A stretch of 64,000 nucleotides of DNA from an uncultured Latescibacterota bacterium. Its GTDB lineage: Bacteria > Latescibacterota > UBA2968 > UBA8231. Positions 17,698 through 25,798 of the stretch are shown here, in pieces. The DNA lies in contig OY282352.1 in assembly GCA_958295495.1 (NCBI GenBank), positions 2,728,001 through 2,792,000 of the forward strand. The letters are read 5' to 3'. The notes below the pieces were generated by a model. That model worked only from the letters and a program-made list of their open reading frames with translations. It was not told where the DNA came from and made no database searches. Made by a program: the position numbers and the translations under genes. Within the stretch, counting starts at the first letter, position 1. Each line of letters starts with the position of its first letter.

Positions 17698-17726
17698 ATT
17701 TTACGCTATGGGTTGCTCTTAGTCAA
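17698..17726 (-). promoter_or_regulatory. Sigma-70 promoter of rpsU
   Basis: On the minus strand TTGACT (17726-17721) and TAAAAT (17703-17698) are separated by exactly 17 bases, each a 5/6 match to consensus. The start codon is at 17647. An inverted repeat GCTCTT-AGTC-AAGAGC (17715-17730) overlaps the -35 box and may be an operator; that part is inference. Confidence 0.72.
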
Positions 17727-17900
17727 GAGCCGTCTTGGCGGCAGTGCTGGCCCAAGACGAGGGGCGATAAAAGTAGTTGCGATTTTGGGCAGATGGTCTT
17801 TTTTTGGAGAAAGACTCCCCTACTCAGAGAGAAGTCGTGCGTTGCCGTTCGACTTCTATGCTTCCTCTAGATTGCACGAGATTGCACGTAAGGAGATGCT

Positions 17901-18098
17901 ATGGCTTTTTCGCATACGAATTCCAAGGGGGTCGCGTATATTCTGCACTCTCGGACCACAACCCTCAAAAACGGAAACTCGCAGACGATTTACTTCTTTT
18001 CTAAAACCGAGAAGGAAGGTGCTCTCGACGCGGTGCCGGCTGGCTATGAGGTGTCTGAGAGCAAAAACGGCCTACCAGTGCTAAAGCGCAGCAAGTAG
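17901..18098 (+). CDS. Small conserved protein of unknown function
   Basis: This 65-aa basic protein begins MAFSHTNSKGVAYILHS, has a central TIYFFSKTEKEGALDAVPAGYEV and ends in a Gly-Leu-Pro-Val-Leu-Lys stretch. I recall similar 60-65-aa proteins from cyanobacteria and planctomycete-like genomes, without known function. A good ribosome site (AAGGAGATG at 17890-17898) and a very strong terminator directly after the gene show it is a genuine, single-gene transcription unit. No domain is recognised. Confidence 0.7.
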   Translation: MAFSHTNSKGVAYILHSRTTTLKNGNSQTIYFFSKTEKEGALDAVPAGYEVSESKNGLPVLKRSK

Positions 18099-18121
18099 GT
18101 CGCCTCGGCTGCGCCTCGTTC

Positions 18122-18175
18122 AGGCCGGTTCCTTTTCTCGGTATTCTCCGTCGAGAAAAGGAACCGGCCTTTTTA
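18122..18175 (+). terminator. Strong intrinsic terminator
   Basis: A perfect 19-bp stem (18122-18140 with 18152-18170), an 11-base loop and a T run (18170-18174) end the 65-aa gene's transcript. It is the longest perfect hairpin I found in the window. Confidence 0.92.
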
Positions 18176-18241
18176 TTTGGTGCCAAAAGGCGAGTGCTGT
18201 CGCTCTTTTGCCGAGCGTAGCGTTGTCCTATACTATGCGGC

Positions 18242-18964
18242 ATGGTGCCAAAAAGGGCGGTGCGAGAACGGGCTGCGGCCAACTTGCAACAACGGCTGGC
18301 CGAAAACCCCTACGTAGGCCGCGGCATTGTAATCGGCCGGGCTGCGGAGGGGACTTGGATGCAGGTTTACTGGATCGCGGGGCGCAGTCCCAACAGCCGC
18401 AACCGCATCTTCGTGGCCGAGGGCGATATACTCCGAACCGAAGCGGCCGATCCCGCGAAGTTGAGCGACCCCACGCTCATCATTTACAACGCCATGCGAG
18501 TTTGCGCTCGGCGCAGCATTGTCTCCAATGGGGTCCATACCGACGCCATACACGAGGGTTTTGCCGCCGGCCGCAGTTTTGCCGAGAGCTTGGCTGGCTG
18601 GCTACACGAGCCGGATCCGCCCAACTACACGCCGCGCATAGCGGGCTATGTCGATTTGGAAGCCGATGAAGCTTGGCTCGCGATACTCAAAGCCAGCCCG
18701 TTTGACCCCAAGCGCAGCGAAAGCCACTTCTTCCGCTTTGACTGCGTCGAGCCGGGCTACGGTTACGCCATTACCACGTACGACTCAGATGGCGACCCGC
18801 TGCCCTCGTTTTCTGGAGTTCCCTACCTGTTGCCCCTCGCCGACGCACCCGCCCGCCTCTGGGAAGCCCTAAACCCCGAGCATCGGATCGCGCTTGCGGC
18901 GCGCCGAATCGCGGCCGACAGCGCGGTCGAAACCGAGATCATCAACCGCTATGAAGCGGTCTAA
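18242..18964 (+). CDS. IMP cyclohydrolase-like protein (PurO family)
   Basis: This 240-aa protein opens, after a helix, with NPYVGRGIVIG and VYWIAGRSPNSRNRIF, the conserved start of the PF07826 IMP cyclohydrolase family. SNGVHTDAIHEG and YTPRIAGYVD further in are also typical. PurO, best known from archaea, closes FAICAR to IMP in the last step of purine synthesis. Bacterial members replace or accompany the PurH domain. No purH is in the window to decide. The last four bases overlap the convergent heme A synthase gene. Confidence 0.7.
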   Translation: MVPKRAVRERAAANLQQRLAENPYVGRGIVIGRAAEGTWMQVYWIAGRSPNSRNRIFVAEGDILRTEAADPAKLSDPTLIIYNAMRVCARRSIVSNGVHTDAIHEGFAAGRSFAESLAGWLHEPDPPNYTPRIAGYVDLEADEAWLAILKASPFDPKRSESHFFRFDCVEPGYGYAITTYDSDGDPLPSFSGVPYLLPLADAPARLWEALNPEHRIALAARRIAADSAVETEIINRYEAV

Positions 18965-19965
18965 CCTCTGTACGAGCGGTGGCAGAGGAAAAGCGCGGCA
19001 GCGAACAGGCCCACGGCCCCTACTTGATGCAGCGAGGCCAAGGCCAAGGGCACGTGTGCGACGACAGTGCCGATCCCCAAGCCGATCTGAATCACTACCA
19101 AGCAGAGGATTAGGCCGGCCCCAGTTTTTAGGGCCGTGCGGCGGGCGGCCACCCATAGTGCGAGTGCCAGCCCGAGGACCGCAAAGGCAAAGAAGCGGTG
19201 TTGGAAGTGGACAGTAGTGGCGTTGGCGAGCAGGTTTACGAGCGGCGGCTGCATAGACCACATCCCAACCGGGACCCAAACCCCGAACATTTTGGGGAAG
19301 GTATCCGACAGGTGGCCGGCTTTGTGCCCAGCCACTAGACCGCCAGCGGCTATCTGGAGGCAGACAGCCGCAAACAGCCAAGTGCAAAGGCGGCGGGTGG
19401 TGCGGGGCACCGGCCGGGCCTCGGCCGCAGACGACAGATAGCCGAGGGCCTGCCAGAGGCAAGCGGCCAAAAGGGCAAGGGCGCAACAAAGGTGCAAGGT
19501 CAAGCGCAGGGGACTTACTTGCGGCCGGTCGCCTAGGCCGCTTTTGACCATCAGCCAGCCCACCAAGCCTTGGAGGGCGAAAAGCAGGCCAATGCCTAGA
19601 TAGGTCGGTATGTGGGCGCGGGGAATGGCTCGGCGGCAGAGGAAATAGAGCAGGGGCACCACAAAGAGCAACCCGGCCAGCCGGCCGAGCAAGCGGTGGC
19701 CGAACTCCATGTAGTAGATAAACTTGAATTCATCCAGCTTCATGCCATAGTTGACGAGTTGGTATTCGGGCGTCTGCCGGTACTTGGCGAATTCGCTTTC
19801 CCAAGCCGCAGCACTCAGCGGCGGAACGACGCCGGTGACGACGTTCCACTCGACGATGGATAGGCCCGAGCGGGTCAGGCGCACCCAGCCCCCGTACGCC
19901 ACGAGGACGACGATGAGGGCCGAGACAGCAAGGAGCCAGGCGGCGAGTTGGCGATTGATGGTCAT
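18961..19965 (-). CDS. ctaA: Heme A synthase (CtaA/COX15 family)
   Basis: This 334-aa polytopic protein with about eight transmembrane helices oxidises the C8 methyl of heme O to give heme A for aa3-type cytochrome oxidase. Histidines expected to bind heme are visible in each half: EFGHRLLGR and LTLHLCCAL in the first, HFQHRFFAF and SLHQVGA in the second. The extracytoplasmic GGWVRLTRSGLSIVEW after helix 1 is a family signature. I use ATG at 19965 (MTINRQLAAW), matching the family start. A longer frame from 20022 would add 19 residues. It implies aerobic respiration. Confidence 0.88.
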   Translation of the reverse strand: MTINRQLAAWLLAVSALIVVLVAYGGWVRLTRSGLSIVEWNVVTGVVPPLSAAAWESEFAKYRQTPEYQLVNYGMKLDEFKFIYYMEFGHRLLGRLAGLLFVVPLLYFLCRRAIPRAHIPTYLGIGLLFALQGLVGWLMVKSGLGDRPQVSPLRLTLHLCCALALLAACLWQALGYLSSAAEARPVPRTTRRLCTWLFAAVCLQIAAGGLVAGHKAGHLSDTFPKMFGVWVPVGMWSMQPPLVNLLANATTVHFQHRFFAFAVLGLALALWVAARRTALKTGAGLILCLVVIQIGLGIGTVVAHVPLALASLHQVGAVGLFAAALFLCHRSYRG

Positions 19966-20061
19966 GTGGCGAGATTTGAACAGATCACTCGTAGAAAATA
20001 CCCCATGGCGATATATCGGCAACTATTGCCGCGTCGCCGCACGCAATAGAGGGAGGTAAGC

Positions 20062-20802
20062 GTGAAACTAGCAAACAAAGATGCGTTGGTAACCGGCGGA
20101 GCTACCGGCATTGGCCGGGCCACGGCCGTGCTCTTCGCCCGCGAAGGGGCGCGCGTCCACATCGTGGATTACAACGCGGCGGAGGGCCAAGCCGCCGTGG
20201 CGCAAATTGAGGCCGCAGGAGGCCAAGCGCATTTCTACGCCACGGACGTGCGTTTGGAAGAGAGCGTAGCCGCGTCGGTCGCGCAGATCAGAGAGCACAC
20301 CGCCCGCCTCGATGTGGCCGTTCTCGCGGCCGGGGTCTTGACGGGGGCGTACAAGACCATTGAGGAGCTGTCGGAGGAGGATTGGGACGCGACGCTCGAC
20401 ACCAACCTGAAGGGCACCTTCCTCTCGGCCAAATACGCGACGCCGCTCTTGGCGGCAGCCGGCAAGTCCGTGCTGCTGATCATCGCCTCGGGAGCGGGGG
20501 TGCGGGGCGGGTCCTCGTCCTATGCCTATGCAGCGAGCAAGGCTGGGCAGCACGGGTTGCACTACAAGCTCGAAAGCGAGTTGGGGCCTCAGGGGGTGCG
20601 CTTGCACGTGATTTGCCCCGGGGGGATTGCAACGCCGCTGAAGCTGGAGAATATAGCGCAGGCGGCAGAGGTCGCAGGCCGCGACCCAGAGGAAGCAAAG
20701 CGGAACGCCGTGCTGGGGGACCCAATGGGGGTGGCGCGGGTGCTGGCGTTTTTAGCTTCCGAGGAAGGGTCTTACGTGCGGGGGACAGTGTTCACTCGGT
20801 AG
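20062..20802 (+). CDS. Short-chain dehydrogenase/reductase
   Basis: This 246-aa classical SDR uses NAD(P)(H). Seen: the cofactor motif TGGATGIG (residues 11-18), an acidic residue at the end of strand 2 (IVDYN) favouring NAD, the N-A-A-G-equivalent LAAGV, and the catalytic Y156xxxK160 in YAASK. Substrate cannot be told. GGGAGG precedes the GTG start. The gene converges on the PhyH gene with only two bases between stops. Confidence 0.85.
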   Translation: MKLANKDALVTGGATGIGRATAVLFAREGARVHIVDYNAAEGQAAVAQIEAAGGQAHFYATDVRLEESVAASVAQIREHTARLDVAVLAAGVLTGAYKTIEELSEEDWDATLDTNLKGTFLSAKYATPLLAAAGKSVLLIIASGAGVRGGSSSYAYAASKAGQHGLHYKLESELGPQGVRLHVICPGGIATPLKLENIAQAAEVAGRDPEEAKRNAVLGDPMGVARVLAFLASEEGSYVRGTVFTR

Positions 20803-20804
20803 CG

Positions 20805-21644
20805 TTAGGTGCGCTCCCAGCGGCTGGGATCCATGCCCGGAGCCGCCGAGGCCATATTCGGGGGCTTGTTGCCGCCGTGGTAGTCCCAGTGGCGCGTGTT
20901 GCGGTCGGCGAAGAGTGGGCGAATTTCGTTGGGCAAGGTCTGGAGGTCTTCCTCGCTCCAAGGGCTGATTTCGTCAACCGGCCCAGCCCAAGCGGGTCGG
21001 TAGGCGATGGCCAGCATTTCGCGCGGATAGGTGCCGACGTTGGGGAAGTTGCCGTGGAAGACGCGGTGGTGGATGAGCACGGCAGAACCGGCCTTGCAGG
21101 GAACCATGACTTCTTCGGGGTGGGATTTGTAGCGCGTGTAGGGGTTGGCGTCGGTGTGCAGGCACAGGTGCGAGCGCGGCACCACGCGGAAGGGCGAGAC
21201 TTCTGGTATGAGGTCGTCGAGATAGTAGAGCACCCGTATCAACACTGGGCACGAGCCTTCAAAGCCGAAAATTTTGGAGCCGTAGGGTTGGCCATCGGCG
21301 TGGAGGCTGATGCCGGGATGGCCGGGTTCGGAGCGAGCATAGCCGTAGTGCATGAAGATCACTTCGTCGCCCAAAAGCTCGCGCAGGAACGCGAGCGTCG
21401 GCGGGTGGCCGAGCAGGGCGGTGATTTCGCCGCCGTCGAATTGGATGTTGCTGCGGCCGCGCTGGCGTTTGCTGTAATCGACGGCCTTGGTCTCGAAAGT
21501 AGCGGTGATGGCTTTGAGGCGGGCGACGTGGTCGGCTTCGAGCAGGTCGGGCAAGACGAGGTAGCCCTCGACTTCGAGTTGGCGGATGCGCTGGCCGGTG
21601 GTGAGGGCCGACCAGTCGCGGTCGTCGATGCGGGGTGTGGCCAT
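20805..21644 (-). CDS. Phytanoyl-CoA dioxygenase (PhyH) family protein
   Basis: This 279-aa Fe(II)/2-oxoglutarate-dependent oxygenase has the facial triad visible as H115-x-D117 (LHADG) and a distal His in the VFHGNFPN region (H197), followed by an Arg expected to hold 2-oxoglutarate. The family hydroxylates varied small molecules and lipids, so the substrate is unknown. I start at ATG 21644, which has an excellent AAGGAGGA site six bases upstream; a longer frame to 21701 lacks one. It is one of two PhyH genes in the window. Confidence 0.85.
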   Translation of the reverse strand: MATPRIDDRDWSALTTGQRIRQLEVEGYLVLPDLLEADHVARLKAITATFETKAVDYSKRQRGRSNIQFDGGEITALLGHPPTLAFLRELLGDEVIFMHYGYARSEPGHPGISLHADGQPYGSKIFGFEGSCPVLIRVLYYLDDLIPEVSPFRVVPRSHLCLHTDANPYTRYKSHPEEVMVPCKAGSAVLIHHRVFHGNFPNVGTYPREMLAIAYRPAWAGPVDEISPWSEEDLQTLPNEIRPLFADRNTRHWDYHGGNKPPNMASAAPGMDPSRWERT

Positions 21645-21842
21645 GGGTGTCCTCCTTGTGCGGGGGTGTTGCCGAAAGGATACGATATGGAGCCGCCGCA
21701 ATCAACGGGGCTGGATTGCGGCAAGCAGTTTTGGCCAATAAGTTGCGATGAATTGTACAAGACGGACCGCCGCGGTGGTCTGAAGTGATTCCATTAAGAC
21801 AGCGCGTATTCGGCTTAAACCGGAAGGGAGATTATTCAAAAC

Positions 21843-22760
21843 ATGGCTGTTCCAAGTCAGAGAGAACTGCATCGGCCAATTCTCGAAATAGCGGATGGCG
21901 CAAAAGAAGACGTAGTGCCCAAGCAGTATATCAGGGAGAAGGTGATTGAGCGGTTCTCGTTGACGGATGATGACGTATTGGAGAAGGTGCCGTCGGGAGG
22001 ACAAACGAGGTTGGAAAATCGCGTGTCTTGGGCACTCTCCTATCTGAAAAAAGCCGGTTTTTTGCAGTCTCCTTCGCGTGGGCACATCCAAATTACCCCA
22101 CAGGGGAAAGAACAACTCACAACAGGCGCGGACGATCTGCGTTCATTGCGATGGAAAAACTTAGATGCAGTGCGACAGGGCGGAGATGATGCTGACTCAC
22201 CGGACATTGCTGCCAACGATGAAGTCGGCATTGCCTCTGAAGATAGTACCCCCGATGAGCAAATTGCGGTGCTTTATCGGGAGTTGAGTGATAGACTTGC
22301 CGAAGAGCTATTGGAGAGGGTGAAAAGGGTATCGCCCGCCGATTTTGAACGGTTGGTAGTCCGTTTGCTCGAGAAAATGGGCTATGGCCGAGGGGAGACG
22401 GTTGGACGAAGCGGCGATGGCGGCATAGACGGCATCATCAATCAGGATGCCTTGGGGCTTGAAAAGATGTACATCCAGGCGAAACGCTGGCAAAGCCAAG
22501 TTGGCGAACCTGAGATCCGCAACTTCTCCGGCAGCCTTGATGGGGAAGGGGCAAACAAGGGCGTGTTTATCACCTCGTCAACTTTCAGTAAAAGTGCTCG
22601 AGAAAGGGCGAAATCTATATCTCAGGGCAGCAAGTTTATCCGGTTAATAGACGGTGAGGAACTGGCCCGTCTGATGATAAATCACGGCGTCGGCGTGGTT
22701 TCCGAAATCATATATGACGTGAAAAAACTGGACGAAAACTACTTTACCGAGGAAAGCTAG
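21843..22760 (+). CDS. mrr: Mrr-type restriction endonuclease
   Basis: This 305-aa protein has an N-terminal winged-helix region (residues ~5-95, Mrr_N type, with PSGGQTRLENRVSWALSYLKKAG) and a C-terminal PD-(D/E)xK nuclease domain (~165-290). Catalytic signature: SGDGGIDG (D192/D196) and Q212-A-K214. Mrr proteins cut methylated or stressed DNA. It is the first gene of an apparent restriction island with the type II R-M pair downstream. Translation starts at ATG 21843 after GGAAGGGAG. Confidence 0.88.
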   Translation: MAVPSQRELHRPILEIADGAKEDVVPKQYIREKVIERFSLTDDDVLEKVPSGGQTRLENRVSWALSYLKKAGFLQSPSRGHIQITPQGKEQLTTGADDLRSLRWKNLDAVRQGGDDADSPDIAANDEVGIASEDSTPDEQIAVLYRELSDRLAEELLERVKRVSPADFERLVVRLLEKMGYGRGETVGRSGDGGIDGIINQDALGLEKMYIQAKRWQSQVGEPEIRNFSGSLDGEGANKGVFITSSTFSKSARERAKSISQGSKFIRLIDGEELARLMINHGVGVVSEIIYDVKKLDENYFTEES

Positions 22761-22808
22761 CCTGCACTAGGCATATAGAGCGAGTTAAAAACCTTGAGGA
22801 GCGACGCA

Positions 22809-23390
22809 ATGCCCAAATTCCAACTCAACAATGCAGAACTTGCAGCAGCCGTGTCGGGAAGGTCGCCTGAGTTTCCCAAGTACACCACTCAGATCATGAA
22901 CCTCGCCAATCAGAATGCACAGGGTACAAGGCCCAAGGTCGTCGGACAGATGACCGAGCTATTCCGCGAATTCGCGGGGAAGTCCTTTCGCGAGTGGGAC
23001 GTTTGGTACCGAGGGAAAAAGCCGGAGGCGTTGGATGACGCGACCGATAAGGTCTATGCAATGGTAGAAAAGCTTCAGTCAGCTATTCAGCAGATTGACA
23101 AAGCTATGGTACGCGAGTGGGTCGAGGACCTCGTCGTGGTGAAGACGTTTGTCGGCTTGTGCTTTGAAGAGGCCATTCTGTCCAAGATCGCAGAATACAA
23201 AGGAGCTACGTACCGTCTATCAACCCCGGCCGAGGAATCGCAAGGGATAGACGGCTTCATCGGCGATACAGCGATCTCGATCAAGCCATCGACTTACTCT
23301 ACCAAGGACATGCTTGGCGAGGAGCTCCAAGGGAAATTGGTGATTTACGAAAAAAAGAAAAACGGGATTACCTTCTCGTTTGACTTCTAA
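22809..23390 (+). CDS. Putative type II restriction endonuclease (MjaI-like)
   Basis: This 193-aa protein sits directly upstream of a DNA methyltransferase, the place of the cognate nuclease. The mid region is helical; the C-terminal third has GIDGFIGDTAISIKP, in which D148 and K159 fit a PD-(D/E)xK core. Its size and overall pattern match what I recall of the MjaI family (CTAG-specific), and the partner methylase has a matching SPPYP motif. I chose ATG 22809 with GAGGAG before it. Family assignment is from memory, not a search. Confidence 0.62.
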   Translation: MPKFQLNNAELAAAVSGRSPEFPKYTTQIMNLANQNAQGTRPKVVGQMTELFREFAGKSFREWDVWYRGKKPEALDDATDKVYAMVEKLQSAIQQIDKAMVREWVEDLVVVKTFVGLCFEEAILSKIAEYKGATYRLSTPAEESQGIDGFIGDTAISIKPSTYSTKDMLGEELQGKLVIYEKKKNGITFSFDF

Positions 23391-23436
23391 GCGTCAGAAC
23401 AGGGTGCGCTCAACACTTCTATAGAGAATAGAACCA

Positions 23437-24564
23437 ATGCAGACCACCGCTAAATTGATATGCGGCCCCGCCCAGTCCATGGCCGGAATCGCGGATGAAT
23501 CGGTCGATTTGATCGTCACCTCGCCGCCCTATCCGATGGTGGAAATGTGGGATGGGATTTTCGCGCTCCAAGACGGCCGCATCGGGAAGCAACTGTCGTG
23601 TGGCAATGGACGGGCCGCTTTCGCGCTCATGCACGAGTTGCTCGATGCAGTGTGGATGCAGTGCAGCCGCGTTATGAAGTCGGGGGCCATTGCTTGCGTC
23701 AACATTGGCGACGCCACCCGAACCATGGATGGCGACTTCCAGCTCTACTCCAATCACTCCCGCATACTGAGCAGCTTTCTCGACCAAGGTTTTGCCGCTT
23801 TGCCCGATATACTCTGGCGCAAACAGACCAACGCACCCAACAAATTTATGGGATCTGGGATGCTGCCCGTAGGAGCGTATGTGACCTACGAGCACGAGTA
23901 CATCCTCGTGCTTAGAAAAGGGCGGCGGCGAACCTTCACAACGGCTGCCGAGAAAGCCAACCGTCGAGAGAGTGCCTTCTTTTGGGAGGAGCGCAACGTC
24001 TGGTTCTCGGACGTGTGGTTCGACGTAAAGGGAGCCTCACAAGGGCTTGTCGATGCACCAACCCGCGAGCGCAGCGCGGCCTTTCCTTTCGAGTTGGCCT
24101 ACCGGCTCATCTGCATGTTTTCCGTCAAAGGGGATTTGGTGCTCGATCCGTTTGCGGGCACTGGAACGACACTCGCAGCCGCCCTAACAGCGGGAAGAAA
24201 CTCGGTCGGCATGGAGATTGACAATACATTGGTGCGGGTCGCGCGAGACCTGCTGCGCTCCACACCTCCTGCCGCCAACGAGTACAATCGCGCCCGGCTA
24301 GCTCGGCACAGAGAGTGGGCGGCCGCACGCACGGCAGAAAACGGCCCGTTGAAGTACGCGAACCGCCATTACGGATTTCCAGTAATGACGGCTCAGGAAC
24401 AAGACTTGTTGCTAAACGAAGTTACGGGAATTGCCGGCGAGGCCGACGGCATGGCGTTGGTGGCTCAGTACAGCGCGGAACCGAATGGCATGGTCGGTGA
24501 ATTTCTATCCGCCGACCGCACGGTCGGCGAAGTCCCGCAAATGCTGCTGCCGATAGGCTGTTAG
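23437..24564 (+). CDS. Type II DNA methyltransferase (N4-cytosine class likely)
   Basis: This 375-aa S-adenosylmethionine-dependent DNA methylase has its catalytic motif TSPPYP (residues 28-33), near the N-terminus, followed by MVEMWD, and its SAM-binding motif FAGTGTT (239-245) in the C-terminal half. This is the beta-class order. SPPY is typical of N4-cytosine methylases, and the following MVEMWD resembles CTAG methylases such as M.MjaI as I recall them. It would protect host DNA from the nuclease encoded 46 bases upstream. Confidence 0.83.
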   Translation: MQTTAKLICGPAQSMAGIADESVDLIVTSPPYPMVEMWDGIFALQDGRIGKQLSCGNGRAAFALMHELLDAVWMQCSRVMKSGAIACVNIGDATRTMDGDFQLYSNHSRILSSFLDQGFAALPDILWRKQTNAPNKFMGSGMLPVGAYVTYEHEYILVLRKGRRRTFTTAAEKANRRESAFFWEERNVWFSDVWFDVKGASQGLVDAPTRERSAAFPFELAYRLICMFSVKGDLVLDPFAGTGTTLAAALTAGRNSVGMEIDNTLVRVARDLLRSTPPAANEYNRARLARHREWAAARTAENGPLKYANRHYGFPVMTAQEQDLLLNEVTGIAGEADGMALVAQYSAEPNGMVGEFLSADRTVGEVPQMLLPIGC

Positions 24565-24593
24565 TATATTCCAGCTAGCCCCTTGACCCGCCT

Positions 24594-24624
24594 AAAAAAG
24601 GGCACCCACAAGGAGTGCCCCTAC
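24594..24624 (-). repeat. REP-like palindrome (copy 1), possible terminator
   Basis: Read on the minus strand it starts GTAGGGGCAC, has a TCCTTGTGG loop and GTGCCC, and is followed by TTTTTT. The stem is GGGCAC (24600-24605) with GTGCCC (24615-24620). A second copy with the same GTAGGGGCA...TTGTG...GCCC plan lies at 30548-30573. The T run lets this copy end the minus-strand rpsR operon. Confidence 0.65.
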
Positions 24625-24653
24625 ATCTACATACTAGCGACGTGGAGATACTT

Positions 24654-24977
24654 CTAATCGGCGTTGCGCTCTCCAGCCGCACGCAACGTACTCTGCAGCG
24701 CCTCATAGGCCGCCTCGCAATCGGCAAGCGCGGCACTCTGTTCTTTGATCTGTTGGTTCAGCGCTTGTACTTGATCGTCGGCCACTGGGTCGGCACCGGC
24801 TTCGAGGAGCTGGTGGACCCGCGCCCCTAGGTCGGCATGGGTGCGGTGGAGTTGGTTTTTGGCAGCGGCTATATCGAGCCGGGCACGCGCTAGACGGGTC
24901 AGGTCGCCGGCCTTGTCGGCGGCGGCGATTGCGCCTTCTTGTAGCCCTTTCACGAGATTGTTCCACAGGTTGTCCAC
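24654..24977 (-). CDS. Small coiled-coil protein of unknown function
   Basis: This 107-aa, mostly alpha-helical protein is rich in Ala, Gln and Glu, with heptad-like hydrophobic spacing from residue ~25 to the end (two predicted helices joined near AGADPVADD). No signal peptide or known domain. It follows the BMC shell gene by 16 bases in what looks like a three-gene operon starting with rpsR. A microcompartment accessory role would be guesswork from position. I start at GTG 24977; the frame is open further upstream into the BMC gene. Confidence 0.55.
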   Translation of the reverse strand: MDNLWNNLVKGLQEGAIAAADKAGDLTRLARARLDIAAAKNQLHRTHADLGARVHQLLEAGADPVADDQVQALNQQIKEQSAALADCEAAYEALQSTLRAAGERNAD

Positions 24978-24993
24978 TGAGACCTCGTATGGT

Positions 24994-25443
24994 TTAAGTG
25001 TCTGGAGTTGAGGCGCGGCGCAATTCGCGGAGGAGCGTCTCTTTGTTGGCCCGCGAAATTTGGCGGCCCTTGAGTTGAGCATGGGGTAGCTGGCGCACGA
25101 GTTGGCGCAGGCGGGCGACCGGCAAACCCTCTAGTTCGTCGGGGGGTGGTTGCGCTGGCGAGGTGGCTGCCTGAGGCTGGCGCAGGAGCAGGTTTTCTAT
25201 GTCTAAATGGGGGGCGGGAATGATGCGGTGACTAATTACTTGGCTGACCTTGCGTGCGGCTTCGACGCCGGCTTGCACGGCCACTTGGACGGCGGCAACC
25301 TCCCCCCTAAAGTGCGTTGAAACCAGCCCGGCACCGACCCGCTTGATGCCGAGGAGCTCGACCGGAGCGGATTTTACGGCTGCGTCGGCTGCTTCGATGA
25401 CGCCGACGAGACCGCGGGTCTCAATCAGCCCTATGGCAGCCAT
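24994..25443 (-). CDS. BMC-domain shell protein with C-terminal extension
   Basis: This 149-aa protein. Residues 1-85 are a single bacterial microcompartment domain: AIGLIETRGLVGVIEAADAA is the standard first strand and helix, with GAGLVSTHFRGEVAAVQ and a typical IPAPH at the end. Such proteins form hexameric shell tiles. Residues ~105-149 add an extension (LEGLPVARLRQLVRQL, then RANKETLLREL) that resembles SAP/Rho-N-type helical nucleic-acid-binding motifs. BMC plus a DNA-binding-like tail recalls EutK, whose tail is a helix-turn-helix. No other shell or enzyme gene is nearby; instead it follows rpsR by 18 bases. Confidence 0.83.
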   Translation of the reverse strand: MAAIGLIETRGLVGVIEAADAAVKSAPVELLGIKRVGAGLVSTHFRGEVAAVQVAVQAGVEAARKVSQVISHRIIPAPHLDIENLLLRQPQAATSPAQPPPDELEGLPVARLRQLVRQLPHAQLKGRQISRANKETLLRELRRASTPDT

Positions 25444-25461
25444 TGGGCGCGCTTGGCTCGG

Positions 25462-25728
25462 TCAACGAGTGTCGTCGATGGTGTGGGGGACGAGGGCTAA
25501 AAAGCGGGCGCGCTTGATGGCGCGGACGACGTGCGTCTGCTGCTTGCGCGTGGCCCCGGTGCGCCGGGCCGATTCGATCTTGCCAGTTGGCGTGATAAAC
25601 TTGACTAGGACATCGAGGCGCTTGTAGTCGATGTCCTCGGACTTGAGCTTGGCTACGGCCTCTCGGCGCGTGCTGCGGAACTTGGCGATGACGACGCTCC
25701 TTTTTAAGGCACCCGCTTGGGCGGGCAC
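25462..25728 (-). CDS. rpsR: 30S ribosomal protein bS18
   Basis: The core DIDYKRLDVLVKF, TPTGKI, TGATRKQQ and RAIKRARFLALVP is unmistakable bS18, a platform protein that pairs with bS6. The only canonical start in frame is GTG at 25728 (88 aa), but this codon lies at a GC-rich hairpin and adds 13 non-conserved residues. A clean AAAAAGGAG site (25705-25697) sits seven bases before an AUC codon at 25689. Starting there gives 75 aa and an N-terminus (IAKF) aligning with the usual MARF. I list the canonical ORF but think initiation at 25689 more likely. The usual rpsF and rplI neighbours are absent. Confidence 0.9.
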   Translation of the reverse strand: MPAQAGALKRSVVIAKFRSTRREAVAKLKSEDIDYKRLDVLVKFITPTGKIESARRTGATRKQQTHVVRAIKRARFLALVPHTIDDTR

Positions 25729-25798
25729 GTAATTTAAGAGGGCAAAAAATACAAGGGGGATTGAGGAATGTCAATATGTGGCCCCGGTCCGGGCGTGG

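Noticed and set aside
20382..21788. 468-codon plus-strand open frame across the SDR and PhyH genes
   Set aside because: It runs antisense to the PhyH gene and out of frame with the SDR gene; composition (Ala/Gly/Val/Glu-rich) is that of a shadow frame.
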